Origin: Anabas testudineus
Lineage: Eukaryota > Chordata > Actinopteri > Anabantiformes > Anabantidae
Direction of reading: 5' to 3'
Length of the DNA stretch: 64,000 nucleotides
NCBI RefSeq assembly: GCF_900324465.2
Contig: NC_046630.1
Span: 11,669,125-11,733,124, forward strand
Numbering within the stretch: the stretch's first letter is position 1; every line of letters starts with the position of its first letter. Of this stretch, positions 12,788-25,825 are shown piece after piece. The notes under the pieces were generated by a model that was given only the letters and a program-made list of their open reading frames with translations, did no database searches and was not told the DNA's origin. The position numbers and the translations under genes were made by a program.

Positions 12788-15700
12788 ATGAACGAGCTGG
12801 TCAAGAGTTTGCCCTCCCCGACCCTCCCGGGGCTCCACCTGTCGTGTCCGGACGCCTACAAAGGCTGGCTCTTTAAATGGACCAACTACCTGAAGGGCTA
12901 CCAGCGGCGCTGGTTCGTCCTCAGTAACGGCCTGCTGTCCTACTACAGGTGACACCGTGTCTTCAGTCGTCCAGTTGGACACTGCTACGATTATGATGAG
13001 AAAGTGATGTATACAGTATATATTTTATTATAAACACAGTAGCATTACATCAAACTTTTAGGCCGAGTGCTCTGCAAAAATAACCTGAGTCATAGCTACA
13101 AGATGAGAAATGAATTAAATAATAAGAAAAGTGTGTCAACCTTTTGGAAATTCATGCTTTTCTGCAATAATTTGTCATAAAATGTGATCTGATCTTTATC
13201 TAAGTCTAAGGTATTAATGTATATGATGTACCTAAAGAATGAACACAAAAAATGATCTTTTATTCATTTGTATGTCTGTGTTTACTGAGAAGACTATAAA
13301 AACCTCATACTGCCATTAGAGATATTTGCTGCCCCTCCTTGGCAGCAGTAACATCAACCAGGCGCTTCCTGTAGCTGTGGGTCAGACCTTCAGGAGGAAT
13401 TTTAGCCCATTCATCCTGCAGAACTGCTTTAGCTCTGTAATATTCTTTGGACGTCCCAGGTGTGGCTCTCTTCGTGTTGTTCCATAGTATAGCAAGGGTT
13501 TTGTGATATCTCCATCTTCCCATTAATCACTGCAAACCACAGATGTGCAGTGTGTGCAATGTTCTTTTCAGTGAGTAGCAGCTTCCTTCATAGTGTCCTG
13601 TCATAAACACCCTGCTTGTTCAATGTTTCACCTACTGTAGACTCATGAAGACGTGTTAGCCAGTTCCAATGATGCCTTTAAATCTTTGGCTGTTGTTTCT
13701 TTACCTCATTAATGAGTGTTTGTTGTTTGTCTGGACCTCACTTCTTGGTAGAGTAGCCACAGTCCCAAAGTGTCTCCATTAGTGTTTCTCTAACTGTAGA
13801 CTGGTGAGTTTCTAAAGTCTTTGACATCACTTTTTAATTCTTTCCAGCTTTTTGTAAATCAGCAATTCTCGATCGTAGATCCTCTGAAAGCTGATTTTGT
13901 CGAGGCATGGTTCACATAAGCATCTTCTTCTTCTTCTTCTTCTTCTTCTTCTTCTTCTTCTTCTTCTTCTTCTTCTTCACACGTACTAACTCATTTTCTG
14001 AACTTGTGCTAACACCTGACTCCAGGCAGCTTTTTTTTGAGGTCATTATTCAAAGGGTTCACATACTTTGAGGTTTTTATGGTTGTTTTCAATAAAGACA
14101 GGAAAGATCAGAATCAGAAGATTTTTATGTGTTATTGCCTTTAGGCACATTATTTGTTATTGTTTTGTTATCAGTTCACATTTTATGACAAATTAATGCA
14201 AAAAAACATGAAATTCCAATCCACATACTTTTTCTTGCCACTGTATATCACATCTATTTTTTGTGACCTCATGACCTCACCACATTTTGACCCTTTTTAG
14301 AGTATTGCATACAAATTTTAGTTTAAGCTATTTGGCAGTGTTACTTCTAAATAGCTCTATGTAATAATAGAGGACAGAAACCCTGTACACCCCAAAAAGG
14401 GCCTATTCTGTGAGGTTAAATAAAAGCTACAGATATTTTTTAAAACATAAATAAGAGATGTTTTAAATATACACAACATCTAATGTGATTAAATATATAG
14501 TATTTTCTGTATGTTAAATGTAATATATAAACCATAGTAGTATACTACATTACTCTGTAAAAGATATATAGTACAACAGTATGTAAAATCTGTAAAGAGT
14601 TGATCTTGTAAAAAGGGGTCAAAGTACATTTTGTATATAGTGACGTATTGGGTCATGGTGTCGGGATGCTATTTTAATAGTGAACATATCTGAAGTCATT
14701 AAGAAACAGCAAAGCCTCATTTCTTAAACGATGCACATAAACAGGGAACTGGGTGAGGCTCATCCAAACTCCTATGGTGTCATACGTTAACTCAGTTTAT
14801 GCCGGGTTCCCTCAGGACTCAGGCAGAGATGGGACACACTTGCCGGGGCACTATTCCCTTGGCAACAGCCCACATCGAGGTGGGTGACACCTGTCACCTG
14901 GTGTTAACTAGCGGAGGCCGAAGCTACCACCTCAAGGCCACGTCTGAGGGAGAGTGTCAGCGATGGGTATCAGCTTTGCAGCAGGCCAAGGCCAATGCCA
15001 CTCTCCTCATGCATCACTCAGGTGAAATGTTTAAACTCAATAAGTTTCAAACATTATACTGTATATTGTACATTTATGTTTAGATTTTACAGATGTTTGG
15101 TGAATGCTCACAAACAAACAAAAACAAATCTAAACAAATTCATACAAAAGCATTTATAGTTTTTATACCTAACCCTAATTGTAATTCATTGCAATAGATT
15201 TGAATTTGTTGCACTTGTCCCAGAAGATCATCTTAAAAGGAACAACATAGTTTACCAGAGGATGTCAGAGGGAGATAAACTAACTTTAGCTGCAACCTGA
15301 ATGTAGGCTCAAGCATCCAAGACCCATTTACCTGAATGCATATTTCATTTCTTTGTAGCCATCAGTATTATCTCAGTATAGATCAGAAGAGGGCAGTGTT
15401 GTTCAAGCTGTTTCCCTGAAAACAGTCAGGTCAAGAATGGGAATTAATTAATTTAAACACAAGCCTCTTTCATCGTGCCATATTAAATGACATACAGAAA
15501 TAAATCTGTACAGTCAATATCCACCTTTTCTCTGAATGCTCCCACACAATATAATATAATATAATATAATATAATATAATATAATATAATATAATATAAT
15601 ATAATATAATATAATATAATATAATATAATATAATATAATATTTTAAATCTTGTAAGAAGCATAAGATACATGCAGAATTCTTCTTCTTCTGTTTGTCTG

Positions 15701-18700
15701 TCTCTCTATTTGTGTGTGCAACACACATGCTGCTACCACCGCCCCCTCCCATTCGGTCTCTTTCCTCCCTCCCCGTCTCCTTCAGTATGACGACAGTGAG
15801 AGTTGAATGAAATGACCTTCCTCTAGACTCCTCCTCCTGTTCTGGTGGCAGGAGGGGTAGAAAAAAAAGAGAGAGCAGGAGGGTGTGAGGATTTTCATTG
15901 AAAATATTTTTCACCAAATATTCTGTGGACAATAGGGAGATATGGGTGCAGCCAATTCAGTGAGTGTCACCTTGTAAGTATCATGTTTGTTTGCTATTTA
16001 TTATTGCTGAGCATCTAGCTATGCTTCTATGCATGTGTTTGTAATTGTAGTAGTGCATCTATGTTTTTGGAGTTCAGTAAGTTTTGCAATCGCCTTATAC
16101 TTAATTCTGTGCAAGTGTCACTGTAAACATGCTAAATAGAGCATTAAAATGCCTTTAAGTTATAATAATGGTACCATAAATTTTTACAAAAAAGTATTTA
16201 GTCAAGTAAGCTGTAGTAAATTCTCCTTTTCCTCTGCATTAATCACCTCTTAGAGGCACATGCCTGTAGCCACCCTTTTCATTAGTAACATTTTTGCATT
16301 TACAAAATGCAAATCAGTGTTTTGTGTTTCTCTGAGCATACCAGCAGCATATGGAGACAGTGACTGATGTGCGATGTGTTCATGCTGCACCTACCAGTTT
16401 ATAGCACTGGACATTTGCTCTATTAGTAGTGGTCACAGCCAAAATACTTAGCAGCACTCAAAGACCTGAGCACATTAAGAAGATTATACACAGCCTTAGT
16501 TTCTTTCTGATGTTTGTGTTGTGTAGAAATTGTATAGAAATAGTGTTTGCAGTGTGTGTTTGGCCACGATGGTTCTCAAATGATTACTTCATCAAAGATG
16601 TATAACCTTATGTAGACTGGATATGTTAATGCCTAACTAATCAAATGCCTTAATCTTGAACAAACATTGGTAATACTGTTTGTGCATGAGTTGGATTAAA
16701 CATTAGAACTGTGTTTATTTGCATGTACAAGCACAGACAGTGTGTGTGTTGTGATTACAGATTATTATTGAGCTTTTGTTTGTGGGTCTCCTGGCCATAA
16801 TAGCAGGGCAAATGAATAGGATAAAAGTGGATTAGAGCAGCAGTAATTAAGTGGATGTTTTCAAAGGTGTGAGGCACCTGTCAGGTGATAGCTATCGCAT
16901 AACCACCGCTACAAGCTTTCTATTTTCTAGAACGCACACATGTAAAAATTCAAACCTGTCTAGTCTAATGTTAAATACGGAACAAGAAGTTCAACACAGA
17001 GGAGCAGCAGCATGAACACAATCAAATGTGTACAGAGATGGAAACAGTGCAGCTCAGGTTGTGCTTCAACAGGCTCTCTGTATGTTCCAGTCGGGCTTGA
17101 TCCGTGTTGCAGAAGCTCTCAGTGCATCCCGTTATTCTAAGCTCTAGATCACTCTTCCTACACTGTGTCCATATTGGTGCTCCCTCTATCACCTGTGGTT
17201 GTGTTTTGATGATTCAGTGATGAGTCACTAATTTATCTCAGACTCTCCAGTGTCCTGTGTGGTACTCAGACTACACCAGTATACCTTTCCCCTACATGTT
17301 CATATTTATGGGTGTAGGGAGAAGTACACTGCACACTGTACGTAAACATGCTGGATGGCAGATGGACCCAGCTCTCATATTCATAATCTAATGTCCTAAC
17401 ACCTGGAGCTCTATAAGTCAAGTGAGATCCCTTTTCTATTTGCTGTATATGGGTCATAAAACCATTACAGATGGCTGAAGGATTTTTCACCCACTCCTTT
17501 TTAATCTGCTCCTCCTGAGACTTTGTTGATCCAGTTTGCCCTGATTGTTTTTATTTATCTTCCCCTCTAATAGGGTGTAGTACTTAGTCTCCATGCTTTG
17601 GTGTTTACAGGCAGTTCACTTCCACAATTTCAGACAGACATTGGCCTAGATTCAGTCCCCAGTTTTCAGATTACACACACAGCCTGAAAAGAAATGTTTT
17701 GACCTAGAAAAGTTATATTACATATGAGGCAGTTATTGACATGGGAGGCAGCATTTTAAAGCTGGATTATTTGTGTTGTCATTTGTAACTTTCTAGAATA
17801 TCCAACATTATCTACAATTGTACTAATGTCAGAAGGTTTTTTTTTCTGTTCTGTTTTAACATTTGGTTCACTGAGAGGCTTTTAATTCCCTCCACTACCC
17901 TCTCCATCCCATAGACTCTATGGCAGGTCTAACACTACAAACACATACTGTGAATGAAAGCACTATTGTAAGCCTCAGAGGTTGTTTAAAACCTAAGATT
18001 TAACTTGAATGTGAAAAATGTTTTGTCTGAAGGTCAAGGTGCCTGAATTTTCTAATTATTTTGAAGCTAATGTTTCTTTTATAATCTTTAGTAATCAGTC
18101 CCATCCCCATGCTCTCCTAAAAAACCCTGAGACTGATCGCTTGGCTCATGCCAACGAGGGGTAGACAGAGGAATAGAGGAGGAAAAGGGTAGTGCGTCAT
18201 CTTTTTTTTTTTTTCTTCCCTCTTCTAAAAATAACCCAGCCTCCTGATTGCACAGGCCTAGGTTTCCAGGGTAACAGTGTTCATTCACAGCTTTCAGATC
18301 TTGTATAGGAAGGGGTGTGGGAGATCAGGGCGTGAAGTGTTATCATCTTCCTCCATCCATTCCCCACTAACACGCTCTTAACTCGCCTCTGTCTAAATAT
18401 AGAGTATTTAAAATGTACTGCTTAATCTGTCGGATAAGACATTAACCCCCCATTTACTGATTACTACAGTTTATATTTTCACCACCATAAACACCCGTTT
18501 GTTTGGCTATAATTAATGCTAATGATACCTTGGCATCCTTCATACATTCTGTTATACAGTATGTGCACTGCTTTTCCTTTTCTTTTCTTTTAATCCGTGT
18601 GAAGATGACTCAGGAGATGAAGGACCTGTACCACAGGAGGAACGTGCCCTCACCCAAGGGGTGCTCAAGACTCTGGCCAGCAAGCTAGATGACCTGAGCA

Positions 18701-21700
18701 CCTGTAATGAGCTGATTGGAAAACATGGTGCTGCCCTTCAGCGCTCCCTCAGTGAACTTGAGGAACTGCGTGGATCCACTGACAGCACAGACAAAGTGAA
18801 AGCTGTTAATGAGCGAGCCACACTTTTCCGCATCACCTCCAATGCTATGATCAATGTGAGTTCACATTGGTTTTCTGCCAGTATACGTAAATGGAAGACG
18901 GATCCATTGCAATTGTATTGTTTAATGAGACAACATCGTTTGATGTGTGTTGTGTTCACACCTCAGGCTTGTCGTGACTTTCTGGACGTAGCTGAATCTC
19001 ACAGCCGGAGGTGGCAAAAGGCCCTGCAGTATGAGAGAGAACAGCGCCACCATCTGGAGGAGACCATCGAACAGTTAGCCAAACAGCACAACAGCTTAGA
19101 GAGAGCCTGGAGGGAGAATCCCACCTCATACACAGGTGAGACACATAATACTGTGTATTGAAAGTCCTATCTCTTCAGTGTCATATGAAAAGTAGGATCT
19201 TACAGAATAAGAATGTGGCCCCCCTCTGGACAGTAGCAGGGATGCACACAGGATTCTTTACCAAAGAAATCAGGCTCAGTCAGACGTATATTAACATATA
19301 ACATTTTCTTTCTTGGAGTGTCATATGTTCATGTAACACACATTTACTGTATGTGTGCTAACCTGTCCCCCCATCCTGTGTTTGTGGAGGTGTGGAGAGG
19401 TCTCGGGAGGGGGATGCGAGTGATGAGAATGATGAGGCAGAGTTTTTCGATGCCATGGAAGACTCCCCTGCATTTATAACTGTGACTGCTAGTGGCAACA
19501 TACAGCACAAGTGAGACATCTCATATATAATCTCAGGGCTGTGAGTCAGCTCAGTCAGCAGCACTGTAACCTTCCACTGTATTTAATGTATTTGTCTGTA
19601 TTTAATGTTTTTGTCTCAGGCGCTCAGGCAGTAATCAGAGTATAATGAGTGGAGGAGTTCCCAGTGACTGGACTCACAATGAGAATGTAGGTGCCAAACA
19701 TATTACTTTTTATAAAATTGTATTAGTTTCAGGTTCTGCATGAACCAAATCCTTGTATTTAGTTGTATTTTGTTTTTTCAGGACACCTCAAACCACATGC
19801 AGCTACGAAGACCAAGGCGCACTCGTGTTCCTAACAAACCAAATTACTCCCTCAACCTGTGGAGCATCATGAAGAATTGCATTGGCAAAGACTTGTCCAA
19901 GATACCTATGCCTGTAAATCCAAACCATACTTATAGGCTTTCATATAGTTTGAGAGTGATTTGGAATAAACATGTACCTTGTATGTTTTGGATTATCTGC
20001 AATACTTAAAAGAGACCTGTGTGTGGTTGCAGGTAAACTTCAATGAGCCTCTGTCGATGCTGCAGCGTCTCTCCGAGGATCTGGAATACAGTGAGCTTCT
20101 GGACCGGGCAGCTCGCTGTGACTCGTCCCTGGAGCAGATGTGCCTTGTGGCTGCCTTTTCTGTCTCCTCCTACTCCACCACAGTCCATCGTACAGCCAAG
20201 CCCTTCAACCCTCTGCAAGGGGAGACTTATGAGCTGGACCGATTGGGGGAGTATGGGTATCGCTCAATTGCTGAACAGGTGAGACAAAAGCATGAGCATC
20301 GTATTAAATGCATTTACATGCACAGATCCCTTCACATCTGTTTTATTCACAGAGAGATCAAATTATCCTGCAGCGAAGAACGAAAATATAAATAGGGTTT
20401 GATGTCTTTATTACCTCTGCTGACACACCTGATACCATTCACCCTCAGGTCAGTCATCACCCACCAGCTGCTGCCCACCATGTGATGTCACAGCGAGGAT
20501 GGACCCTGTGGCAGCATATCACTATTGACAGCAAGTTTCGTGGGAAATATATTTCTGTCATGCCATTAGGTAAGAAACAAGTCAAACCAAAACATGTACC
20601 TTGATGCAGAGCATACTGACTGATTGTATGCACTGCATCAAGGTAAATGTTTTGTACTATTTTTCTGTACTATGTACTATGGCAAATATGAGGTATAAAT
20701 ACAGTGTAATTAGAAAACTGTACTGTATGTACATGTGTATGTTTGTGTATTTTCTTTCTCTTCACTATAGGAAACATTCACTTGCAGTTTCACTCGAGTG
20801 GAAATCACTATGTGTGGAGCAAAGTGACGTCAACAGTGCACAACATTATAGTGGGAAAACTTTGGATTGATCAGGTGACTGACTTCAACAGTCAAATACA
20901 CAACCTATCTCTGACTCTGTGTGCGAGCTCATTTTAGACGAGGACAGAAGCTGAATTATTCCTTTTCCAGCAAAATGTAAAACTAAAGACCTTCTAGAAA
21001 CAGCTGAAATAGATACAGACTTTAACTGTTGAGGAATAAAAGGTGCTCTGTATTAATATGTATGACTGTGTTGAATTACTGTTTTTACATCTACTGCTCT
21101 TGGCAGTCTGGGGACATCGAGATTGTAAACAATACTACCAAGGACACCTGCCGTCTCAAATTCTCCCCCTACAGCTACTTCTCCAGAGATGTCCCACGTA
21201 AAGTAAGTCTGTTTTACCTTTTCATTCTGTACTTTTTCATTGACTATCAAGCAGCATCTTAATATCTTGTCTTCATTGCATGTTTTGATGCTATGAATGA
21301 ATAACACGGTTTTTGCCTACTGGTTTTTCGGATTATGTCTCTCTCTTGAGCACTTTTGTTATAATATTAGCATCTACATAGAAAACATTAACTCACTGAC
21401 TCATCAGCTAAGGAGAAACAAGACCCTAATGTGTTTAATAAAGACATATATAGAGATAAAGAGATAAAGATCTGATAAATGATGCATCCAAAGCAGAATA
21501 GGAAATGAGGTAAAGTTGTACACAGCTGTGAATGTGTCAGCACCTAGAGGTCAGAATGTAACTGATCTCTTCCTGTGTGTCTCTAGGTGACAGGAGTGGT
21601 AGAGGACAGTGAGGGCACAGCCCGTTACATCCTGTCAGGAACCTGGGATGAAAAAATGGAGAGTTCTAAAATAGTCGACAGCACCCAAGGATGCGGAGGC

Positions 21701-22445
21701 TCTGAGGGCAAACAAAAGACAGTTTATCAGACTCTTCAGCCCAAAGTGTTGTGGAAGAAATATCCTCTCCCGTATGTTTGTCTTATCTCAAACATGTCTG
21801 CCACATCTTGATGGTTGAACCTGCCCTTTTCTGTTTCTCCCCCTCCTCTGTCTGACCTTATCTTTTGTCCTATTGTGTTGTCTCTTCTATCTTCTCTCTT
21901 CAGAGATAATGCAGAGAACATGTACTTCTTCTCCTCCCTGGCACTCACTTTGAATGAGCCAGAAGAGGGTGTTGCGCCCACTGACAGTCGTCTGCGGCCA
22001 GACCAGCGGCTGATGGAGGAAGGTCTGTGGGATGAAGCAAACTCCCAGAAGCAGTGTCTGGAGGAGCGACAGAGGCAGGAGAGGAAAAGACGGGAGGTGC
22101 AAACCAATCAGGCCCTAGAGGAAGGTGAGATGAAAAAAAACAACAAGGAAGAGAAGTCTGTATTGTGGTTGGTGTCTGTGTGTTCGTCCACGGGGCAGAA
22201 ACAAAGTTTGTACTCAAATGTTGAAATATTACATTATAACATGTCTTGTCAGTGTCTTAAGAAAGCTTGATTCTGTGTCATCAGGGCAACATATTGAGGT
22301 TTACCAGCCAGTGTGGTTTGAGAAGAGAACAGATGAGACAACAGGGGAAAGCACCTACGTCTACAAGGGCGGCTACTGGGAGGCCAAAGAAAAACAGGAC
22401 TGGAGCCAGTGCCCCGATATCTTCCAAGACACAATTTCCCCTTAG
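12788..22445 (+). CDS. osbp2: Oxysterol-binding protein 2 (ORP4)
   Basis: Fourteen coding exons: 12788-12948, 14816-15021, 18605-18855, 18967-19135, 19390-19510, 19620-19686, 19782-19913, 20033-20278, 20449-20569, 20771-20874, 21107-21202, 21587-21771, 21904-22124, 22285-22445 (2241 nt, 746 residues). The family exchanges sterol and PI4P at ER contact sites. An N-terminal PH domain ([17 protein letters not shown], residues about 24-120) is followed by coiled-coil exons ([17 protein letters not shown]). A FFAT motif EFFDAME (about 280-286) binds VAP. The OSBP-related domain carries the VSHHPP signature at about 452 and ends in [19 protein letters not shown]4-type features ([21 protein letters not shown]) favour osbp2 over osbp. 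The region before the PH domain is only about 20 residues, far shorter than in human ORP4. The left edge of exon 5 is the least certain boundary. Introns 1 and 2 (1.9 and 3.6 kb) hold a transposon and a microsatellite. Confidence 0.93.
13115..14246 (-). mobile_element. Degenerate Tc1/mariner-type DNA transposon in osbp2 intron 1
   Basis: Imperfect inverted ends are visible. Sequence near 13125-13185 (AGAAAAGTGTGTCAACC, then TTTGTCATAAAATGTGA) is repeated as its reverse complement at about 14160-14245, ending in TTGCCACTGTA. Inside, on the minus strand, a transposase relic starts [20 protein letters not shown] (ATG at 13906-13908). It ends near 13305 with a readable C-terminal piece (13305-13523) containing [18 protein letters not shown], the usual Tc1 tail. 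The relic is only about 600 bp, with several stop codons, so it is internally deleted and inactive. A long CTT microsatellite lies between the relic start and the right end. I assign the superfamily from the transposase tail and the end sequence; the exact family is from memory. Confidence 0.8.
13923..13978. repeat. (CTT)n microsatellite
   Basis: About 18 uninterrupted CTT units inside the Tc1-like element of osbp2 intron 1. It lies in the part of the element between the transposase relic and the right inverted end. Confidence 0.97.
15548..15643. repeat. (ATAAT)n microsatellite
   Basis: About 19 perfect pentanucleotide units in osbp2 intron 2. The array opens an artificial frame on the minus strand that reads as a repeated Tyr/Ile/Leu peptide and is not a gene. 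Confidence 0.97.
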
Positions 22446-25400
22446 ACATCAGACAAGCAGGGCGGTGACACCTGGTATATTGATACACAGAGTTATGGAC
22501 TGTTTGTTTGTGCGAGTGTGGCCGTGCGAAAGTAGCCCTCACTTCCAGAATTTCAAGTACAAGACAAGCTCCTTCTTCCACCTACTTATTAATCTTTTCT
22601 GCTCTAATATAACTTGTGTTTTCAGAATGCATGGCCACAGTTTGTGTGTACGCTTCTTCTGCATTGTAGAGAACAAATTTATGAAAGTACATAGAGTTTT
22701 TATGTGTTTATATGTGTGTCTGGAGCTAAAACATTGATGTATGCTTTACGGAGAACACAGCCAAAACACACTTGTTTCATTGGGGGTGTGTGACTTTGGG
22801 GTACAGAATACACTGAATGTGTTGTGGGAAGACCTTTGTTCATCGTGCTCCGACAGAGATGCCAGGTTTTGAAAAGACTGTAGCAGGACAAAGCATTCTT
22901 CTGCACTAAACAGGTTTTTCACAGCAGAACTTAACTTATTTACCTTGCCTGATTCATGGGGATGTTTGCAATTCTTCTTCTTAAAATTGCACAAACTACA
23001 GTATAAGTTGAAGGATTGACACTCGTTGTCCAGCTAGACTGGCCTCTAAAGAGCAGCTATTACAACTCAAAGTAGATTTTATTCTCTTTGGAGGAACAAC
23101 CGACTGAAAATACAATGCTGCTTTACAGGCAACTGCTGTTTCCCACATACGTGTTAAAGAAGTGTATGTGTTACGAACTGGGATTGTGTACCTTCAATTT
23201 GTACCAAGCTGGCAGCGTCATTAATACATAGTAATGAATTGCATTACAGGAAACGCAGGACCCATCATACTAGGAACTAAAAGTCAGAAGGTTTTTGCCT
23301 TTGCCACAGCTATTTCAATGACTCCTTTTCAAATACAGTACTGTATGTCTCCCATGAGTCTCCAACCTTAATGGAAGTGTGATACTACTTACAAATATCA
23401 CCACTTTAAATACCGTAAGGCTCAGCCATAGTTCCAATGAAGTATAAATCTGCTAAGTCTGGGAGGATTTTCTTCAACAAGGGATTATATTGGTGCTTGA
23501 TGGTAATTTTAGCCTTAATTATGTAATAAAGTAGTAAATCCCTAATAACCACTGCATCCCAACTCTTGAGATTTAGTACAGATTGTACCAATCTGGCAGG
23601 TTATTTGTTCTTTGGCTTTTACATGTATATGTCAGAGTGAATTTTAATTTGTTTGAATTTTCTGACAATATCAGGGTTTATTGTTTTAGCAGCAACAAAT
23701 TAATTCCCCTTTGTTGTAATAATTGTTAGAATTGACTAGCTCTATGAACAGGTTTCTCTATTTAAAGTTGTGTTGTTTTATGATGACATGACAGCAATAA
23801 CACACCTGCACAATCACTTGAGATGAAAATACTCCCTGAAGTCTGAAAAGGTGTTTTATTCAACACGGTTATTATGTTTTAGTCACAGTGTTTCATTAGC
23901 CGAACAATGATTAAAGAAATCTCATTTTTGATCAGTCAGGAGCCCGAGAACAATTAAGGAAGAGATTAGCAATACACTTGCTAAGGTTTTTGTGTTCAAG
24001 CAAGCACTTATGTACATTAGTAGTAAATATACATTATATTAATAAACAATAGTCACTTTTTTATTTATAGTTCTCAGCTGAATGTGTACTATAAAAGGGC
24101 AGGATGCAGATGTACAACTGCCTGGTTGGTTTTGGCTTGTATATAGCAAGAGAATATTAGAAATTGAATCACCTCATTTAAAATCACTGTATGAAAATAT
24201 TCTTTCACATTACTTGAACATTCATATTTTGGTCAAAATCTAAACTCTATTTGTGTATACATAATACTAAGTGGAGACAAGATTGTATATAACATAATGA
24301 CATGTTGGGTAAATTAAATTCTGAATATATCATTATAAAATTCAGTATACAGTATTAATGATGCAAATAAGGTGTTGTTCAAATAAAGCACAATATGTTT
24401 CCCTGCAGGTAATAATACATGCCACATGGCTATGCATGGTTTTAGAGTGTTTCTGCACTTCTGTAGCGAGAAGCCTCGTTACCTAGCTCACTGTTTGTGG
24501 ACTACTGATTACTGGAACATGATGTGAACTCACCTTTTGTGCCCAATGACCTCAAGAATTTGACATTTTTGAGCTCAAATAAAAACATAAAGCTGTCACA
24601 GTGCTGTTTGTTAGTGTCTGTCAAACCTATGTTGTTAGCTGCTGTCTTGTAAAATAACAAATCAGACACCAGAAACTTTTCAACTAACAATAAATTACAT
24701 TTGGATATGTAGACCTTTCATAAACTAAAAGTCATTAATAAACTCCATTATATATCTGTAACCTTTTCACCAAAGCGACAGTGGAAAGAAAAGCACTGTT
24801 CTCTGCTCAGTATCCACCAAAGTCAGACTAATATTTCTAAAAAGATAAAACACAGTCACAATCTTTCATGCTTTTCTTGAACACACCCACTAAACATGCA
24901 GAATGATGGCAAGAGAGTTTTAATAACAGGCTGAACCACCTTTGACAGCAATAAAGTCAAAAAAACAACATCCAGGAGGAGTTCTTCTTTCTTACACAAC
25001 CGCTCTTAGATGTCTTGTTCAATAAAGACATGAAAGATCAAAACTACACATGCTGTTTCAGCCTAGAAATATTGTTGTTGTTGATATTTGAGACTATGGT
25101 GAAGATCAGATCACATTTCATGACCAATTTATGCAGAAAATCAGAAAGCGGTAATTATAGTGTATTTACTTTAGGCAGTATATAGAAAGGACACAGAGTT
25201 GCAGGGGATGATGAAATTGCACTGGTGTCTCTAATTTCCTTGGTTTCTTTTTTGTAAAGTGTAAAGTCACGCAGTTTAGTACAGTTTTGAGTGGTTTCAG
25301 AGGTAAAAATCATAATTTTACTGCACTACATTTATTTGAAAACAACCCAGCAGTATAAAAGACAATTTGTTAGATTAAAAATGTGTCTCTTAATATAATA

Positions 25401-25539
25401 AGCATGTAGTGAGCTTCGCCTTTATCACGTGCAACATATAAATGCATAATTAATTATAGTTTAATAATATTATAGTCATTGAATTGTAAATTCCTCTGCA
25501 CTCAGCTTTGCAGCCACAAATGAGTGGCATCGCCCTTTA
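22446..25539 (+). other. osbp2 3' UTR and intergenic spacer
   Basis: No gene is visible. The first part is probably osbp2 3' UTR, though I could not choose a poly(A) signal with confidence (one AATAAA is near 24381, far downstream). The rest is AT-rich spacer with a decayed Tc1-like fragment near 24880-25183. Confidence 0.5.
24880..25183. mobile_element. Decayed Tc1/mariner-type end fragment, same family as the osbp2 intronic copy
   Basis: The stretches TTCAATAAAGACATGAAAGA (about 25018) and GATCAGATCACATTTCATGA (about 25104) parallel 14090-14110 and 14172-14192 of the osbp2 copy in the same order and orientation. The fragment finishes near TTTAGGCAGTATA. No transposase can be read, so this is a non-coding remnant. 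Confidence 0.65.
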
Positions 25540-25646
25540 AACGCACCGTCCGATGACACTGAGCAGCGTCCGCCCCGGCTCGGCTGACTGGCGGAGGTTA
25601 GGGGATGCTACCGGTGCTGCCAGGGCACTTGTCGAAGACGAACAAG
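25540..25646 (+). promoter_or_regulatory. slc35e4: Probable promoter/non-coding first exon of slc35e4
   Basis: A CpG-rich block (CGTCCGCCCCGGCTCGGC and neighbours) ends in AACAAG followed by the donor GTAAAA at 25647. The slc35e4 coding exon begins behind a good acceptor (TTCCTTACAG ending at 26568), which implies an upstream non-coding exon. This block is the best candidate. The start coordinate is approximate. Confidence 0.55.
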
Positions 25647-25689
25647 GTAAAACAGAGATGCTCACATTCAGACTAAGTGTAACTTACTA

Positions 25690-25825
25690 ACTAGCGCTAA
25701 TATTCAGGGAAAGCTAAAACAGTCAGCTCAGGAGTAACGGCTGCTGCCCGACGTTAGCTAGCTAACAGGCGCTAACGTTACAGTTTCCCGGTGATAGGCA
25801 GAGCTGCTAGCTAAACGTTAGCATG
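25690..25825. repeat. Cluster of TAACGTTAGC-type palindromes downstream of the slc35e4 first exon
   Basis: Several overlapping variants of GCTAACGTTAGC and GCTAGC lie together: ACGTTAGCTAGCTAAC at 25751-25766, GCTAACGTTA at 25771-25780, GCTAGCTAAACGTTAGC at 25806-25822, and CTAGCGCTAA near 25691. The same words recur in the mat2a first intron. Confidence 0.75.

Noticed and set aside
15483-15932. A 149-codon minus-strand open frame
   Set aside because: Most of it is the translation of the ATAAT repeat, with no similarity to any family.
15942-15973. A possible alternative osbp2 first exon in intron 2, with ATG opening [10 protein letters not shown] (a myristoylation-like start) and nearby GTGAGT and GTAAGT donors
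   Set aside because: Neither donor gives the phase needed to enter the next osbp2 exon at 18605, so no in-frame protein results. Probably chance.
22446-25539. A DUSP18-like single-exon gene, expected near SLC35E4 and OSBP2 from the human order
   Set aside because: No open frame of suitable length or with a phosphatase active-site motif is present on either strand.
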